Below are positions 37,181 through 45,725 of a stretch of 64,000 nucleotides of DNA, one piece after another. Below the pieces are notes generated by a model that was not told the DNA's origin, ran no database searches, and saw only the letters and a program-made list of their open reading frames with translations. Origin of the DNA: an uncultured Polaribacter sp. (lineage in GTDB: Bacteria > Bacteroidota > Bacteroidia > Flavobacteriales > Flavobacteriaceae); assembly GCF_947503875.1 (NCBI RefSeq), contig NZ_CANNFH010000006.1, forward strand, positions 62,001-126,000, in the 5' to 3' direction. The stretch's first letter is position 1. Every line of letters begins with the position of its first letter. Made by a program: the position numbers and the translations under genes.

Positions 37181-37519
37181 TTAACGCAATTGTTCACCGT
37201 TTTTAACAGCTTTATTTGCTTGTAATAAAACCACCTTACCATTTTTATTATAAACCCCTAAAACTAAAACTTCACTCATAAAATTAGCAATTTGTCTTGG
37301 TTTAAAATTTACAATTGCACTTACCTGTTTGTGCAATAAATCTTCTTTTGTGTATAAATTAGTTATTTGTGCACTCGATTTTTTAATACCTAAATTCCCA
37401 AAATCAATTTTTAATTGGTAGGCAGGTTTTCTAGCTTTTTCAAAATCATTTACGGCTATAATAGTACCCATTCTAATATCTACTTTTAAAAAATCTTCAA
37501 AAGATACTTCTTGTTCCAT
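37181..37519 (-). CDS. csaA: CsaA-like tRNA-binding domain protein
   Basis: A 112-residue protein consisting of one EMAPII/Trbp111 OB-fold. FLKVDIRMGTIIAVNDFEKARKP, KIDFGNLGIKKSSAQITNLYT, QVSAIVNFKPRQIANFMSEVLVLG are the family blocks. CsaA binds tRNA and has been linked to protein-export chaperoning. The stop precedes a clear gap to the ABM gene, so this is probably a separate transcript. Function beyond RNA binding is uncertain. Confidence 0.88.
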   Translation of the reverse strand: MEQEVSFEDFLKVDIRMGTIIAVNDFEKARKPAYQLKIDFGNLGIKKSSAQITNLYTKEDLLHKQVSAIVNFKPRQIANFMSEVLVLGVYNKNGKVVLLQANKAVKNGEQLR

Positions 37520-37670
37520 TTTATTGAGCAGTTTTAATTTTTGTTTACTTACTTAAAAGTATCAAATTATTTATTTTAATCAAAATAACTAGTTTACAAA
37601 ATGTTATAATGTGTTAAATTATATTTTGTTTAAGTTTTATTAATTATTTTTAAACAAAAAATAAAGTATT

Positions 37671-37901
37671 ATGAAAACATCAATATTTACTTACGTTGCT
37701 TTAACTACTTTTCTTTTGGTTTTGGTAACAATTTTAGCAAGTTTAAATTTTTCGTTTAGTTGGGTTTTTTATTTAACAGTAATTGGTCAGTTATTTGTGT
37801 TGATAATGGTTTATAAAGTTTTAAAAGACAAATATACTACTAATAAGACCTTCGAAGATTTTTATGAAGACAATCCAATTCCCAAGGAAAATTATAGGTA
37901 A
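37671..37901 (+). CDS. Small two-helix membrane protein, hypothetical
   Basis: A 76-residue protein with two hydrophobic helices (residues 7-28 and 33-50) and a charged C-terminal tail ending DFYEDNPIPKENYR. No known motif. I think it is a real gene: good ATG, spacing from both neighbours, and similar short proteins with a VYKVLKDKY...F.D.YED tail occur in Flavobacteriia as far as I recall. Function unknown; inner membrane. Confidence 0.65.
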   Translation: MKTSIFTYVALTTFLLVLVTILASLNFSFSWVFYLTVIGQLFVLIMVYKVLKDKYTTNKTFEDFYEDNPIPKENYR

Positions 37902-37980
37902 TTGCCTTATATACTTACTTGGGTTTTATAAATTAATATTTTAGAACTAGTGAAATTATGTTTATTTCAAACATAGCTTG

Positions 37981-39804
37981 TTACATACTTTCTACAAATT
38001 CTAAAAATACTTTTTTATGCAATTCTAAATCCAAATTAGCAGAAAGACTTGTGCGTACAATATAGTCTTTATCACCTTCTTTGGTTGTGCCCTGTGTAGA
38101 GGTTGCAGGAATTGTCCAATAGCATCCTTTTAATTGGCCATAACTTACACAAAACTTGCTTTCATTTGGTATTTTACTAATCATTAAATTGATTAATTTT
38201 AAATTTAAAGCTCTTTTGTAAGTCTCTTTTTCTTCAGCAGAATTACCTTTTGTGGGTAAGTCCAAAGAAAATACAGAAGGCGTAAAACCTTGCGCTGCTA
38301 ATTCTTCTGAAACAAAATTTATTTTTGCGCTTGGTAAAACTTCATTTATGTAATTTACGAATGCTCTTGTGTTTACGTAAGCATCATATATACGCTGATT
38401 CATAGCAGGTAATTGCGCTGCTAAAATCTCAGATTGTAAGGGTGTTGCTTCGTTTTCACATAACAAAAGATGTTTTTCTATTTTTTCTAATAGATCTGCA
38501 GCTTCCTCATTTACAACACAATAACCAGCTGTACATTTTCCACCACTAGGAAATTTAGAACCACTAGCATAAGAAATTGCTTTTACATTAGATAAAATGG
38601 CATTTTTACCTAAAAAATGTACATTGGGGCAAAATGTTTGATCTAAAATAAATACAGGAGCTACTGCTGTATCTCCAGTTTTTGTTGTTCTCTTTTTAGC
38701 TAAAGTGTTTTTTAAAGCTTCTAAATTTGGCACTTCAACTCTTGGGTTTGTTGGTATTTCTGCAATAATATATGGTATTGCATCTTGTGCTGCTACCTTA
38801 GTTAAAACTTTTTCTAAACTTTGCACCATATCATTATTACCATCTACAGGTAAATCTACAACAGCTACATTTTTAATAGCAGCTGCAACTCGCCTTGCTT
38901 GGTCATTAGTACCACCATAACAATTTGGTGGCACAATAAATTTAATGTCTTTTGTTGGGTAATTTTCAATAGCAGCAGCAACTAATCCCATCATTATTGC
39001 ATATTGCATAGACAAACCACTAGAGGCAACTAAAGGCGCCAAGTTAGTTTCTGTAACTTTTTGAATCGATTCTAAAACACTCTTTTTATGTATTGAAGTA
39101 TCTTTTTTTCTAATTGCTATTGTAGTGTTTGTCGCATAAGATTGTAAAGCAAGCAAACAGTTTTCTGGTGTCATTGCAATAGTTTCTCTTCTTCTTACAT
39201 GTTGAATTTTAGCAATATAATTTTCATTTTTGTGAACCAAAACAATGCTACCTAAGGTAGAATTTGTGTTTATAAAAAAGTCGATATTAGGTGTAATCTT
39301 AAAATCAGAAATAGCTTCTTTTTCTTGAATAAAAATAGTGCTTCCATCAAAATTGGTAACTTTTTCTCCTTGTTTTACTTGCTTTAATTCGAAGTTATAT
39401 TGATATACTTTTTTTAAAGTATCTGTATCAAAAGTTTCTGGTAAATGGTCTGTATATAGAATTCTTGTTTTTTTATTTTCTAAAGCGTTTTTTCTTAAAA
39501 TTGCCAGTATTGGCATTAGCTTAGAATCAAAACTTATAATTTGCTCTGCTGCTATTTTATGCGTTTTTGCAACAACCCATTCTAGTACACAAGATAAAGG
39601 ATGCCCTAATCTAATGTAATCATAAGCAGTTGGTAATTCAGCTAATGCTATTGCTTCAGAATTCTTACTAATAAATAGGTCTTCAAATTGTTTTAAAAAC
39701 TCACTTTTAGCTAATTTTTCGTTATAAATATCTAATCTATGGGTAGTTAGTTTAAGCCAATCTTTTGGCATATTTAGCAATACTTCTTGTATAAAATTCT
39801 GCAT
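37981..39804 (-). CDS. PLP-dependent enzyme of the Cys/Met-metabolism type with a long N-terminal extension
   Basis: A 607-residue protein. Residues from about 250 on look like a fold-type I PLP enzyme of the cystathionine gamma-synthase group: YIIAEIPTNPRVEVPNLEAL, FILDQTFCPNVHFLGKNA with the cofactor aspartate, and SYASGSKFPSGGKCTAGY, where the lysine after SGS would bind PLP. The first 200 residues (LAELPTAYDYIRLGHPLSCVLEW and a beta-rich part) match nothing I know. The family normally has about 400 residues, so this is an extended, divergent member. The reaction cannot be named from sequence. Monocistronic. Confidence 0.65.
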   Translation of the reverse strand: MQNFIQEVLLNMPKDWLKLTTHRLDIYNEKLAKSEFLKQFEDLFISKNSEAIALAELPTAYDYIRLGHPLSCVLEWVVAKTHKIAAEQIISFDSKLMPILAILRKNALENKKTRILYTDHLPETFDTDTLKKVYQYNFELKQVKQGEKVTNFDGSTIFIQEKEAISDFKITPNIDFFINTNSTLGSIVLVHKNENYIAKIQHVRRRETIAMTPENCLLALQSYATNTTIAIRKKDTSIHKKSVLESIQKVTETNLAPLVASSGLSMQYAIMMGLVAAAIENYPTKDIKFIVPPNCYGGTNDQARRVAAAIKNVAVVDLPVDGNNDMVQSLEKVLTKVAAQDAIPYIIAEIPTNPRVEVPNLEALKNTLAKKRTTKTGDTAVAPVFILDQTFCPNVHFLGKNAILSNVKAISYASGSKFPSGGKCTAGYCVVNEEAADLLEKIEKHLLLCENEATPLQSEILAAQLPAMNQRIYDAYVNTRAFVNYINEVLPSAKINFVSEELAAQGFTPSVFSLDLPTKGNSAEEKETYKRALNLKLINLMISKIPNESKFCVSYGQLKGCYWTIPATSTQGTTKEGDKDYIVRTSLSANLDLELHKKVFLEFVESM

Positions 39805-39944
39805 TATCTTTCAGCTTTTTAGAGAAGTTGTAAATATACATTATTTCGTTTTTTGTGGTAGTATTGTATATCTTTTTAACGAACTTTTAAACTTAAAAAC
39901 ATTTTTTAAAAACGTTTAGAAAAAAGATAAATAGTAAAAATTAT

Positions 39945-40169
39945 TTATTCAATAATTTCATAATCAATTTCTAATTTTCTTAAAGATCGTAAGCCAGAGC
40001 CTTTACTTTTGTCATTCAATTCTATGTCTATTACATCACCTTCCATAAGAATTTCTGTAAGTTCTTTAGCCAAAGATTCACTCACATTACTAGAAATGTC
40101 TGCAATACACTTTGCAATTGCTCTTTTGTCTGGTCTTTGTGCATCGCAGGATAATAAATTTATTTTCAT
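39945..40169 (-). CDS. Small conserved hypothetical protein
   Basis: A 74-residue soluble protein starting MKINLLSCDAQRPDKRAIAK and ending LRKLEIDYEIIE, with a central helix (ESLAKELTEILMEGD). No known motif. An overlapping frame on the other strand (40009-40230) is less convincing: its translation is hydroxyl-rich and has no upstream signals. It lies between the PLP-enzyme gene and the leu operon. Function unknown. Confidence 0.55.
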   Translation of the reverse strand: MKINLLSCDAQRPDKRAIAKCIADISSNVSESLAKELTEILMEGDVIDIELNDKSKGSGLRSLRKLEIDYEIIE

Positions 40170-40232
40170 AAAATTGATTTTAAGTTGGAAAGGTACAAGA
40201 ATAGAAATAAACTGGATTGTTTGGTCGTAAAA

Positions 40233-40272
40233 TATTTAAATGATAGTATCATTTGATACTATCATTTAAATA
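40233..40272. repeat. Perfect inverted repeat, 19-bp arms, 2-base loop
   Basis: TATTTAAATGATAGTATCA is followed by TT and its exact reverse complement. It could be an operator for a dimeric regulator of the leu operon or the neighbouring small gene, or an AT-rich cruciform/terminator. No strong flanking U-run favours the operator reading slightly. Confidence 0.75.
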
Positions 40273-40341
40273 CTTATTGTAAAAATACTTTGTGAATCTA
40301 ATTTTTTGTTTTTTAAATGAAAACAAAAACCTAAAACTAAA

Positions 40342-40494
40342 ATGTTAAAAGAGATTTATAAAAACAAACTGATTGATTCTAGTTTTATAAACAATCCATT
40401 ACATTATAAAATTAATAGACATCGTATTTTAAAATCATTTAAAATATTGAAAAACAAAATGTTAACTTATATTTTAACAGTTAGAAATCGTTAG
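40342..40494 (+). other. Possible 50-codon leader ORF upstream of leuC
   Basis: An ATG frame of 50 codons, MLKEIYKNKLIDSSF at the start and YILTVRNR at the end, with seven leucines and many isoleucines but no run of leucine codons. A leader-peptide role is conceivable; a chance frame in AT-rich DNA is about as likely, and the nearest promoter-like element lies after it. Confidence 0.2.
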
Positions 40495-40533
40495 TTAAAA
40501 AGTTTAAAACCAATTAAAACTTCAAATAAATGT

Positions 40534-40541
40534 TATTTTTG
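40534..40541 (+). promoter_or_regulatory. TAnnTTTG -7 element before leuC
   Basis: TATTTTTG lies 39 bases before the leuC ATG. If used, the 40342 frame is outside the transcript. No -33 TTG at standard spacing. Confidence 0.45.
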
Positions 40542-40580
40542 ATAGCTGATACCTAATCATATCAATAAACAACAATAAAA

Positions 40581-41978
40581 ATGGCAAAAACATTATTTGA
40601 CAAAGTTTGGGATTCGCATGTAGTTCGTCAGGTTAAAGACGGACCAGATGTGTTTTTTATAGACCGTCATTTTATCCACGAAGTTACAAGTCCTGTAGCT
40701 TTTTTAGGATTAGAAAGTAGAGGAAACAGTGTAGTATATCCAGAGCGTACATTCGCAACAGCAGATCATAATACACCAACAATAAATCAACATTTACCAG
40801 TAGAAGATCCGTTATCTGCTAATCAGTTAGATGCATTAGAAAATAATGCGGCTAAATATGGTATTTCTCACTGGGGTTTAGGTGATGAAAATAACGGAAT
40901 TGTGCATGTTGTAGGTCCAGAAAATGGAATTACATTACCAGGAGCAACAATTGTTTGTGGAGATTCACATACTTCAACTCACGGAGCTTTTGGAGCTATT
41001 GCTTTTGGTATTGGTACTTCTGAAGTAGAAATGGTATTGTCTACACAATGTATTATGCAACCAAAACCTAAATCTATGCGTATTAACGTAAACGGAAAAT
41101 TAGGTTTAGGAGTTACTCCTAAAGACGTTGCTTTGTATATTATTTCTAAGCAAACTACTTCTGGTGCAACAGGTTATTTTGTAGAATATGCAGGTGATGT
41201 TTTTGAAAACATGACTATGGAAGGACGAATGACTGTTTGTAATTTGTCTATTGAAATGGGTGCAAGAGGAGGAATGATTGCTCCAGATGCAAAAACATTT
41301 GAATATTTAAAAGGACGTTCTCAAACGCCTAAAGGTGCAGCTTGGGATAAAGCCATGAAATACTGGGAAACTTTATACACAGAAGATGATGCAGAATTTG
41401 ATGTAGAATTTAATTATGATGCAGCAGATATTGAGCCAATGATTACTTATGGTACAAACCCAGGAATGGGAATGGGCGTAACCAAATCTATACCAAATGC
41501 AGAAAATGTAGAAGGTGGTGTAGAAACGTATAAAAAATCTTTAGGGTATATGTCTTTTAGCGAAGGCGATGCTATGATTGGTAAAGAAATTGACTTTGTA
41601 TTTTTAGGTTCTTGTACTAATGGTAGAATTGAAGATTTTAGAGCATTTTGTTCTATAGTAGAAGGACGCAAAAAAGCAGATAATGTAACTGCTTGGTTGG
41701 TACCAGGTTCACATAAGGTTGTAGATCAAATACAAGCTGAAGGTTTAGATAAGATAATTACAGACGCAGGTTTTGTATTAAGAGAACCAGGTTGTTCTGC
41801 ATGTTTGGCAATGAATGATGATAAAATTCCTTCAGGAAAATTATCAGTTTCAACATCAAACAGAAACTTTGAAGGAAGACAAGGACCAGGATCTAGAACA
41901 TTATTGGCATCTCCATTAGTAGCAGCAGCATCTGCAGTTGAGGGTGTTGTAACAGATCCTAGAACCTTATTAGTATAA
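40581..41978 (+). CDS. leuC: 3-isopropylmalate dehydratase large subunit
   Basis: A 465-residue aconitase-family subunit that, with LeuD, converts 2-isopropylmalate to 3-isopropylmalate. Iron-sulfur cysteines are in [16 protein letters not shown] and [12 protein letters not shown] (CxxC), and [35 protein letters not shown] and the SHWGLG region fit LeuC. Length is normal. First gene of leuC-leuD-leuA-leuB, with a repeat-rich 104-base spacer before leuD. Confidence 0.96.
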   Translation: MAKTLFDKVWDSHVVRQVKDGPDVFFIDRHFIHEVTSPVAFLGLESRGNSVVYPERTFATADHNTPTINQHLPVEDPLSANQLDALENNAAKYGISHWGLGDENNGIVHVVGPENGITLPGATIVCGDSHTSTHGAFGAIAFGIGTSEVEMVLSTQCIMQPKPKSMRINVNGKLGLGVTPKDVALYIISKQTTSGATGYFVEYAGDVFENMTMEGRMTVCNLSIEMGARGGMIAPDAKTFEYLKGRSQTPKGAAWDKAMKYWETLYTEDDAEFDVEFNYDAADIEPMITYGTNPGMGMGVTKSIPNAENVEGGVETYKKSLGYMSFSEGDAMIGKEIDFVFLGSCTNGRIEDFRAFCSIVEGRKKADNVTAWLVPGSHKVVDQIQAEGLDKIITDAGFVLREPGCSACLAMNDDKIPSGKLSVSTSNRNFEGRQGPGSRTLLASPLVAAASAVEGVVTDPRTLLV

Positions 41979-41983
41979 AAGTT

Positions 41984-42072
41984 ATAAAGTACAAAAGTTG
42001 AAAAGTAAAAAGTAGTAAAAGTTCGTAACAGTGAGAACTTTGAAACTTTTGAACTTTGAAACTTTACAAACA
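41984..42072. repeat. AAGTT-rich imperfect palindrome between leuC and leuD
   Basis: Left half has repeated AAAGTT/AAAAGT units, right half repeated GAACTTT/GAAACTTT units; AAAGTTC and GAACTTT pair across a 10-base centre. A similar tract separates leuA from leuB (44415-44510). It could form a long hairpin in the operon mRNA. Confidence 0.6.
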
Positions 42073-42082
42073 ACAATAAACA

Positions 42083-42682
42083 ATGGCTTACGATAAATTT
42101 AATGTACTAACAAGTACAGCATATCCATTACCAACAGAAAATGTAGATACAGATCAAATTATTCCTGCGCGTTTTTTAAAAGCAACAGAGCGTAAAGATT
42201 TTGATATCAACTTTTTTAGAGATTGGAGATTTGAACAAGACGGAACACCTAAACCAGATTTTTCTTTAAATAAAGAAATCTATGCAGGTTCTAAAATTTT
42301 AGTAGGAGGTAGAAACTTTGGTTCTGGTTCTTCTAGAGAGCATGCAGCTTGGTCTGTGTACGATTTTGGTTTACGTTGTGTAATTTCTTCTGCATTTGCA
42401 GATATATTTAAAAACAACTGTTTAAATGTTGGGGTTTTACCTGTACAAGTTTCTCCAGAATTTGCAGACACGTTGTTTGATGCAATTATGGCAGATCCAA
42501 AAACAGAAATTAAAGTAGATTTACCAAACCAAACAGTTACTTTAGTCGCAACAGGTCAGTCAGAATCTTTTGATATCAATAGCTATAAAAAAGACAATAT
42601 GTTAAATGGTTTTGATGATATTGATTATTTAAAAAACATCGAAAACGAAATTTCTGCGTTTGCTGAAACAAGACCGTTTTAG
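42083..42682 (+). CDS. leuD: 3-isopropylmalate dehydratase small subunit
   Basis: A 199-residue partner of LeuC in leucine synthesis. The swivel-domain blocks are visible: LPTENVDTDQIIPARFLK, ILVGGRNFGSGSSREHAAW (substrate-binding loop) and VISSAFADIFKNNCLNVGVLP. Length is typical. Cotranscribed with leuC despite the repeat-containing spacer, by order and direction. Confidence 0.96.
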   Translation: MAYDKFNVLTSTAYPLPTENVDTDQIIPARFLKATERKDFDINFFRDWRFEQDGTPKPDFSLNKEIYAGSKILVGGRNFGSGSSREHAAWSVYDFGLRCVISSAFADIFKNNCLNVGVLPVQVSPEFADTLFDAIMADPKTEIKVDLPNQTVTLVATGQSESFDINSYKKDNMLNGFDDIDYLKNIENEISAFAETRPF

Positions 42683-42749
42683 GGAATATAGTCTTCCATA
42701 GGCTCAGACGGACTTACAAATTGCTAATTGTAATTTTGTAAAAAAAAAA

Positions 42750-42867
42750 GTCATACTGAGCTTGTCGAAGTGGAGTCAATTTAAAAATGTCATATATACC
42801 AAAGTAGAAAGCTCATAAAGTTTCATTTTTATTAATATTATGGGATTTCTCCTAAAGTCGAAATGAC
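42750..42867. repeat. Interspersed repeat with GTCAT ends between leuD and leuA
   Basis: It begins GTCATACTGAGCTTGTCGAAG and ends GGGATTTCTCCTAAAGTCGAAATGAC. The ends are imperfect inverted repeats, and the right end closely matches the right end of the purL insertion (minus strand). The 118-base copy carries an unrelated AT-rich core. It lies 28 bases before the leuA start and probably belongs to the operon mRNA. Confidence 0.75.
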
Positions 42868-42894
42868 ATATTGCACCTTTATCATTATAAAATA

Positions 42895-44415
42895 ATGACC
42901 AAAAGAAAAATAGAAATAATGGATACGACACTGCGTGATGGCGAACAAACATCAGGAGTGTCGTTTTCAGTTTCCGAAAAACTAACAATTGCCAAATTAT
43001 TGTTAGAAGAATTAAAAGTAGATCGTTTAGAAATAGCTTCTGCTCGTGTTTCTGATGGTGAATTAGAAGCAGTAAAAAGAATTACAGCTTGGGCTACAGC
43101 GCATAACTTTTTAGAAAAAATAGAGGTTTTAACCTTTGTAGATGCTGGCAAGTCTATCAATTGGATGTTAAATGCTGGTGCAAAAGTGCAGAATTTATTA
43201 ACCAAAGGTTCTTTAAATCATCTTACGCATCAACTTAAAAAAACACCCGAACAACATTTTACAGAAATAAAAAGTGCTATTGAATTAGCTGCTAAAAACG
43301 GAATTAAAACTAACGTATATTTAGAAGATTGGTCTAATGGAATGCGAAATTCTAAGGCCTATGTTTTTGAATATTTAGATTTTATAACTACTCAAAATAT
43401 CGAGCGTATTCTGTTGCCAGATACTTTAGGTATTTTAACGCATACAGAAACGGCTTCTTTTATAAAAGAAGTAACCGAAAAATACCCAAATACGCATTTT
43501 GATTTTCATGGACATAATGATTATGATTTAGGAGTTGCCAATGTTATGGAGGCTGTAAAAGCCGGTGTAAATGGTTTGCATTTAACCATAAACGGAATGG
43601 GAGAACGTGCTGGAAATGCACCAATGGCAAGTGTTATTGCTGTTATTAATGATTTTTTAGAAGAGGTTAGTATTTCTGTAAACGAAAAAGCACTGCATAA
43701 AGTTAGTAAGTTGGTAGAAACGTTTTCAGGTTTTAGAATACCTGTAAATAAACCCGTTGTTGGTGCCAATGTATTTACACAAACTGCAGGTATCCATGCA
43801 GATGGAGACAATAAAAATAACCTGTATTTTAACGATTTAATGCCAGAGCGTTTTGGTAGAAAACGTAAATATGCTTTAGGGAAAACTTCAGGTAAAGCCA
43901 ATATTCAAAAGAATTTACAAGATTTAGGTTTAAGTTTAAATGACGAAGATTTAAAGAAAGTAACCCAGAGAATTATAGAACTAGGAGATAAAAAAGAAGT
44001 GGTTTCTCAAGACGATTTACCTTACATTATTTCTGATGTTTTAGATTCTGATACGATAGAAAAACGTGTGGTTGTAGAAAACTATGTTTTAGGCCATGCA
44101 AGAGGTATGAAACCGTCTACAACTTTGCAATTAAGGGTAGAAGGTGTGCAATATGAAGCACATGCACAAGGAGATGGCCAATTTGATGCCTTTATGAATG
44201 CATTGCGTAAATTGTACAAAACACACAGTAAAAAAGATTTACCAGATTTAATAGATTACGCTGTTAGAATACCACCAGGAAGTCATTCTGATGCTTTGTG
44301 TGAAACCATTATTACTTGGAAAAGTGAAGAAAAAGAATTTATAACACGTGGTTTAGATTCAGACCAAACAGTATCTGCAATTAAAGCCACAGAAAAAATG
44401 TTGAATATAATATAG
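42895..44415 (+). CDS. leuA: 2-isopropylmalate synthase-family enzyme (LeuA or citramalate synthase)
   Basis: About 506 residues from the ATG at 42895 (MTKRKIEIMDTTLRDGEQTS); a frame from TTG at 42871 adds eight residues and abuts the repeat, so I reject it. The TIM-barrel has DTTLRDGEQTSGVSF, FDFHGHNDYDLGVAN with metal histidines and NGMGERAGNAPMASV; the C-terminal LeuA-dimer/regulatory domain starts about residue 380 and would bind leucine. Position in the leu operon favours isopropylmalate synthase; the sequence is of the divergent HMGL-like group that also includes citramalate synthase, so substrate is not settled. Confidence 0.85.
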   Translation: MTKRKIEIMDTTLRDGEQTSGVSFSVSEKLTIAKLLLEELKVDRLEIASARVSDGELEAVKRITAWATAHNFLEKIEVLTFVDAGKSINWMLNAGAKVQNLLTKGSLNHLTHQLKKTPEQHFTEIKSAIELAAKNGIKTNVYLEDWSNGMRNSKAYVFEYLDFITTQNIERILLPDTLGILTHTETASFIKEVTEKYPNTHFDFHGHNDYDLGVANVMEAVKAGVNGLHLTINGMGERAGNAPMASVIAVINDFLEEVSISVNEKALHKVSKLVETFSGFRIPVNKPVVGANVFTQTAGIHADGDNKNNLYFNDLMPERFGRKRKYALGKTSGKANIQKNLQDLGLSLNDEDLKKVTQRIIELGDKKEVVSQDDLPYIISDVLDSDTIEKRVVVENYVLGHARGMKPSTTLQLRVEGVQYEAHAQGDGQFDAFMNALRKLYKTHSKKDLPDLIDYAVRIPPGSHSDALCETIITWKSEEKEFITRGLDSDQTVSAIKATEKMLNII

Positions 44416-44510
44416 TTGAAAAGTTGGAAAAGTTGAAAGTTAAAAAGTTCTCATTACAACTTATAAACTGTCAACTTTAAAACTTTTAAAGCTTTAAACT
44501 TTATAAACTT
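44415..44510. repeat. AAGTT-rich imperfect palindrome between leuA and leuB
   Basis: GTTGAAAAGTTGGAAAAG on the left is complemented by AACTTT/AAACTTT units on the right, as in the leuC-leuD spacer. It fills almost the entire spacer. Confidence 0.6.
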
Positions 44511-44516
44511 AATAGA

Positions 44517-45572
44517 ATGAAATTAAATATTGCCTTATTAGCCGGAGACGGAATTGGACCAGAAGTAATAGATCAGGCTGTAAAAGTATCTGATGCTGTT
44601 GCAAAAAAGTTTAATCATGAAATTACTTGGAAACCAGCCTTAACAGGTGCTGCTGCCATAGATGCAGTTGGTGAGCCTTATCCAGATGAAACACATGAAA
44701 TTTGTGTAGCTTCAGATGCTGTTTTGTTTGGTGCAATTGGGCATCCACGTTTTGATAATGATCCTTCTGCAAAAGTAAGACCAGAACAAGGTTTGCTTAA
44801 AATGCGTAAAAAATTGGGGTTGTTTGCCAATGTAAGACCAACCTTTACATTTCCAAGTTTATTAGACAAATCTCCTTTAAAAAGAGAACGTATAGAAGGA
44901 ACTGATTTGGTTTTTTTACGTGAATTAACAGGAGGAATTTACTTTGGTGAAAAGGGGAGAAGAGACGAAGGAGAAACGGCTTACGATAATTGTGTGTACA
45001 CAAGAGCAGAAGTGCAAAGAATTGCAAAAAAAGGTTTTGAATTGGCAATGACACGTGGTAAGAAATTATGTTGTGTAGACAAAGCCAACGTTTTAGAAAC
45101 TTCTAGATTATGGAGAGAAACGGTTCAGGCAATGGAAAAAGATTATCCAGAAGTAGAAGTTGCTTATGAGTTTGTAGATGCAGTTGCTATGCGTTTGGTA
45201 CAATGGCCAAATAGCTATGATGTATTGATTACAGAAAACTTATTTGGAGATATTTTAACAGATGAAGCTTCTGTAATTTCTGGTTCTATGGGTTTAATGC
45301 CAAGTGCCTCTTTAGGAACAGATATTGGTTTATTTGAGCCAATTCACGGTTCTTATCCACAAGCAACCGGTTTAAATATTGCCAATCCAATGGCTACCAT
45401 TTTATCTGCGGCTATGATGTTTGAAAACTTTGGTTTACAAGCAGAAGGAAAAGCCATTAGAGATGCTGTAAATACTGCCCTAGAAAAAGGTATTGTTACA
45501 GAAGATTTAGCCGATGGCGGAAAAGCTTACGGAACCAAAGAAGTAGGAGACTGGTTAGCTCAAAACATCTAA
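44517..45572 (+). CDS. leuB: 3-isopropylmalate dehydrogenase
   Basis: A 351-residue NAD-dependent decarboxylating dehydrogenase, the last leucine-specific step before transamination. Typical blocks: LLAGDGIGPEVIDQAVK, GAIGHPRFDND, FLRELTGGIYFGEKGRRD, VDKANVLETSRLWRE, ITENLFGDILTDEAS and GLFEPIHGSYPQATGL. Full length. Last gene of the operon, followed by a terminator at 45597. Confidence 0.96.
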   Translation: MKLNIALLAGDGIGPEVIDQAVKVSDAVAKKFNHEITWKPALTGAAAIDAVGEPYPDETHEICVASDAVLFGAIGHPRFDNDPSAKVRPEQGLLKMRKKLGLFANVRPTFTFPSLLDKSPLKRERIEGTDLVFLRELTGGIYFGEKGRRDEGETAYDNCVYTRAEVQRIAKKGFELAMTRGKKLCCVDKANVLETSRLWRETVQAMEKDYPEVEVAYEFVDAVAMRLVQWPNSYDVLITENLFGDILTDEASVISGSMGLMPSASLGTDIGLFEPIHGSYPQATGLNIANPMATILSAAMMFENFGLQAEGKAIRDAVNTALEKGIVTEDLADGGKAYGTKEVGDWLAQNI

Positions 45573-45596
45573 TAATTAGATTTTATATAGAATTGA

Positions 45597-45624
45597 AAAG
45601 CGCTCTGGAAAGAGCGCTTTTTTT
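45597..45624 (+). terminator. Intrinsic terminator of the leu operon
   Basis: AAAGCGCTCT pairs with AGAGCGCTTT around a four-base loop, followed by T residues; 24 bases after the leuB stop. Confidence 0.88.
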
Positions 45625-45670
45625 ATGTTGAAGTAAAAACTGAAAGCCAAACTGTCAATTAAAACCAAAA

Positions 45671-45700
45671 AAAACTCTCAAGCCTAAACTTGAGAGTTTT
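45671..45700 (-). terminator. Intrinsic terminator of the DUF2911 gene
   Basis: AAAACTCTCAAG pairs with CTTGAGAGTTTT; an A-run on the left gives the U-run on the minus strand. It lies after the DUF2911 stop. Confidence 0.85.
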
Positions 45701-45725
45701 AATATTTTTTAGAAGTAAAAACAAT

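Larger units (their letters stand above)
40170..40580. other. Intergenic region upstream of the leucine operon
   Basis: 411 bases, very AT-rich. It holds a perfect long palindrome (40233-40272), a 50-codon open frame (40342-40494) and a TAnnTTTG element (40534-40541), listed separately. The rest shows nothing I can support. Confidence 0.6.

Noticed and set aside
40009..40230. 73-codon frame opposite the 39945-40169 gene
   Set aside because: Shadow of the minus-strand small gene, with composition of an antisense frame and no promoter.
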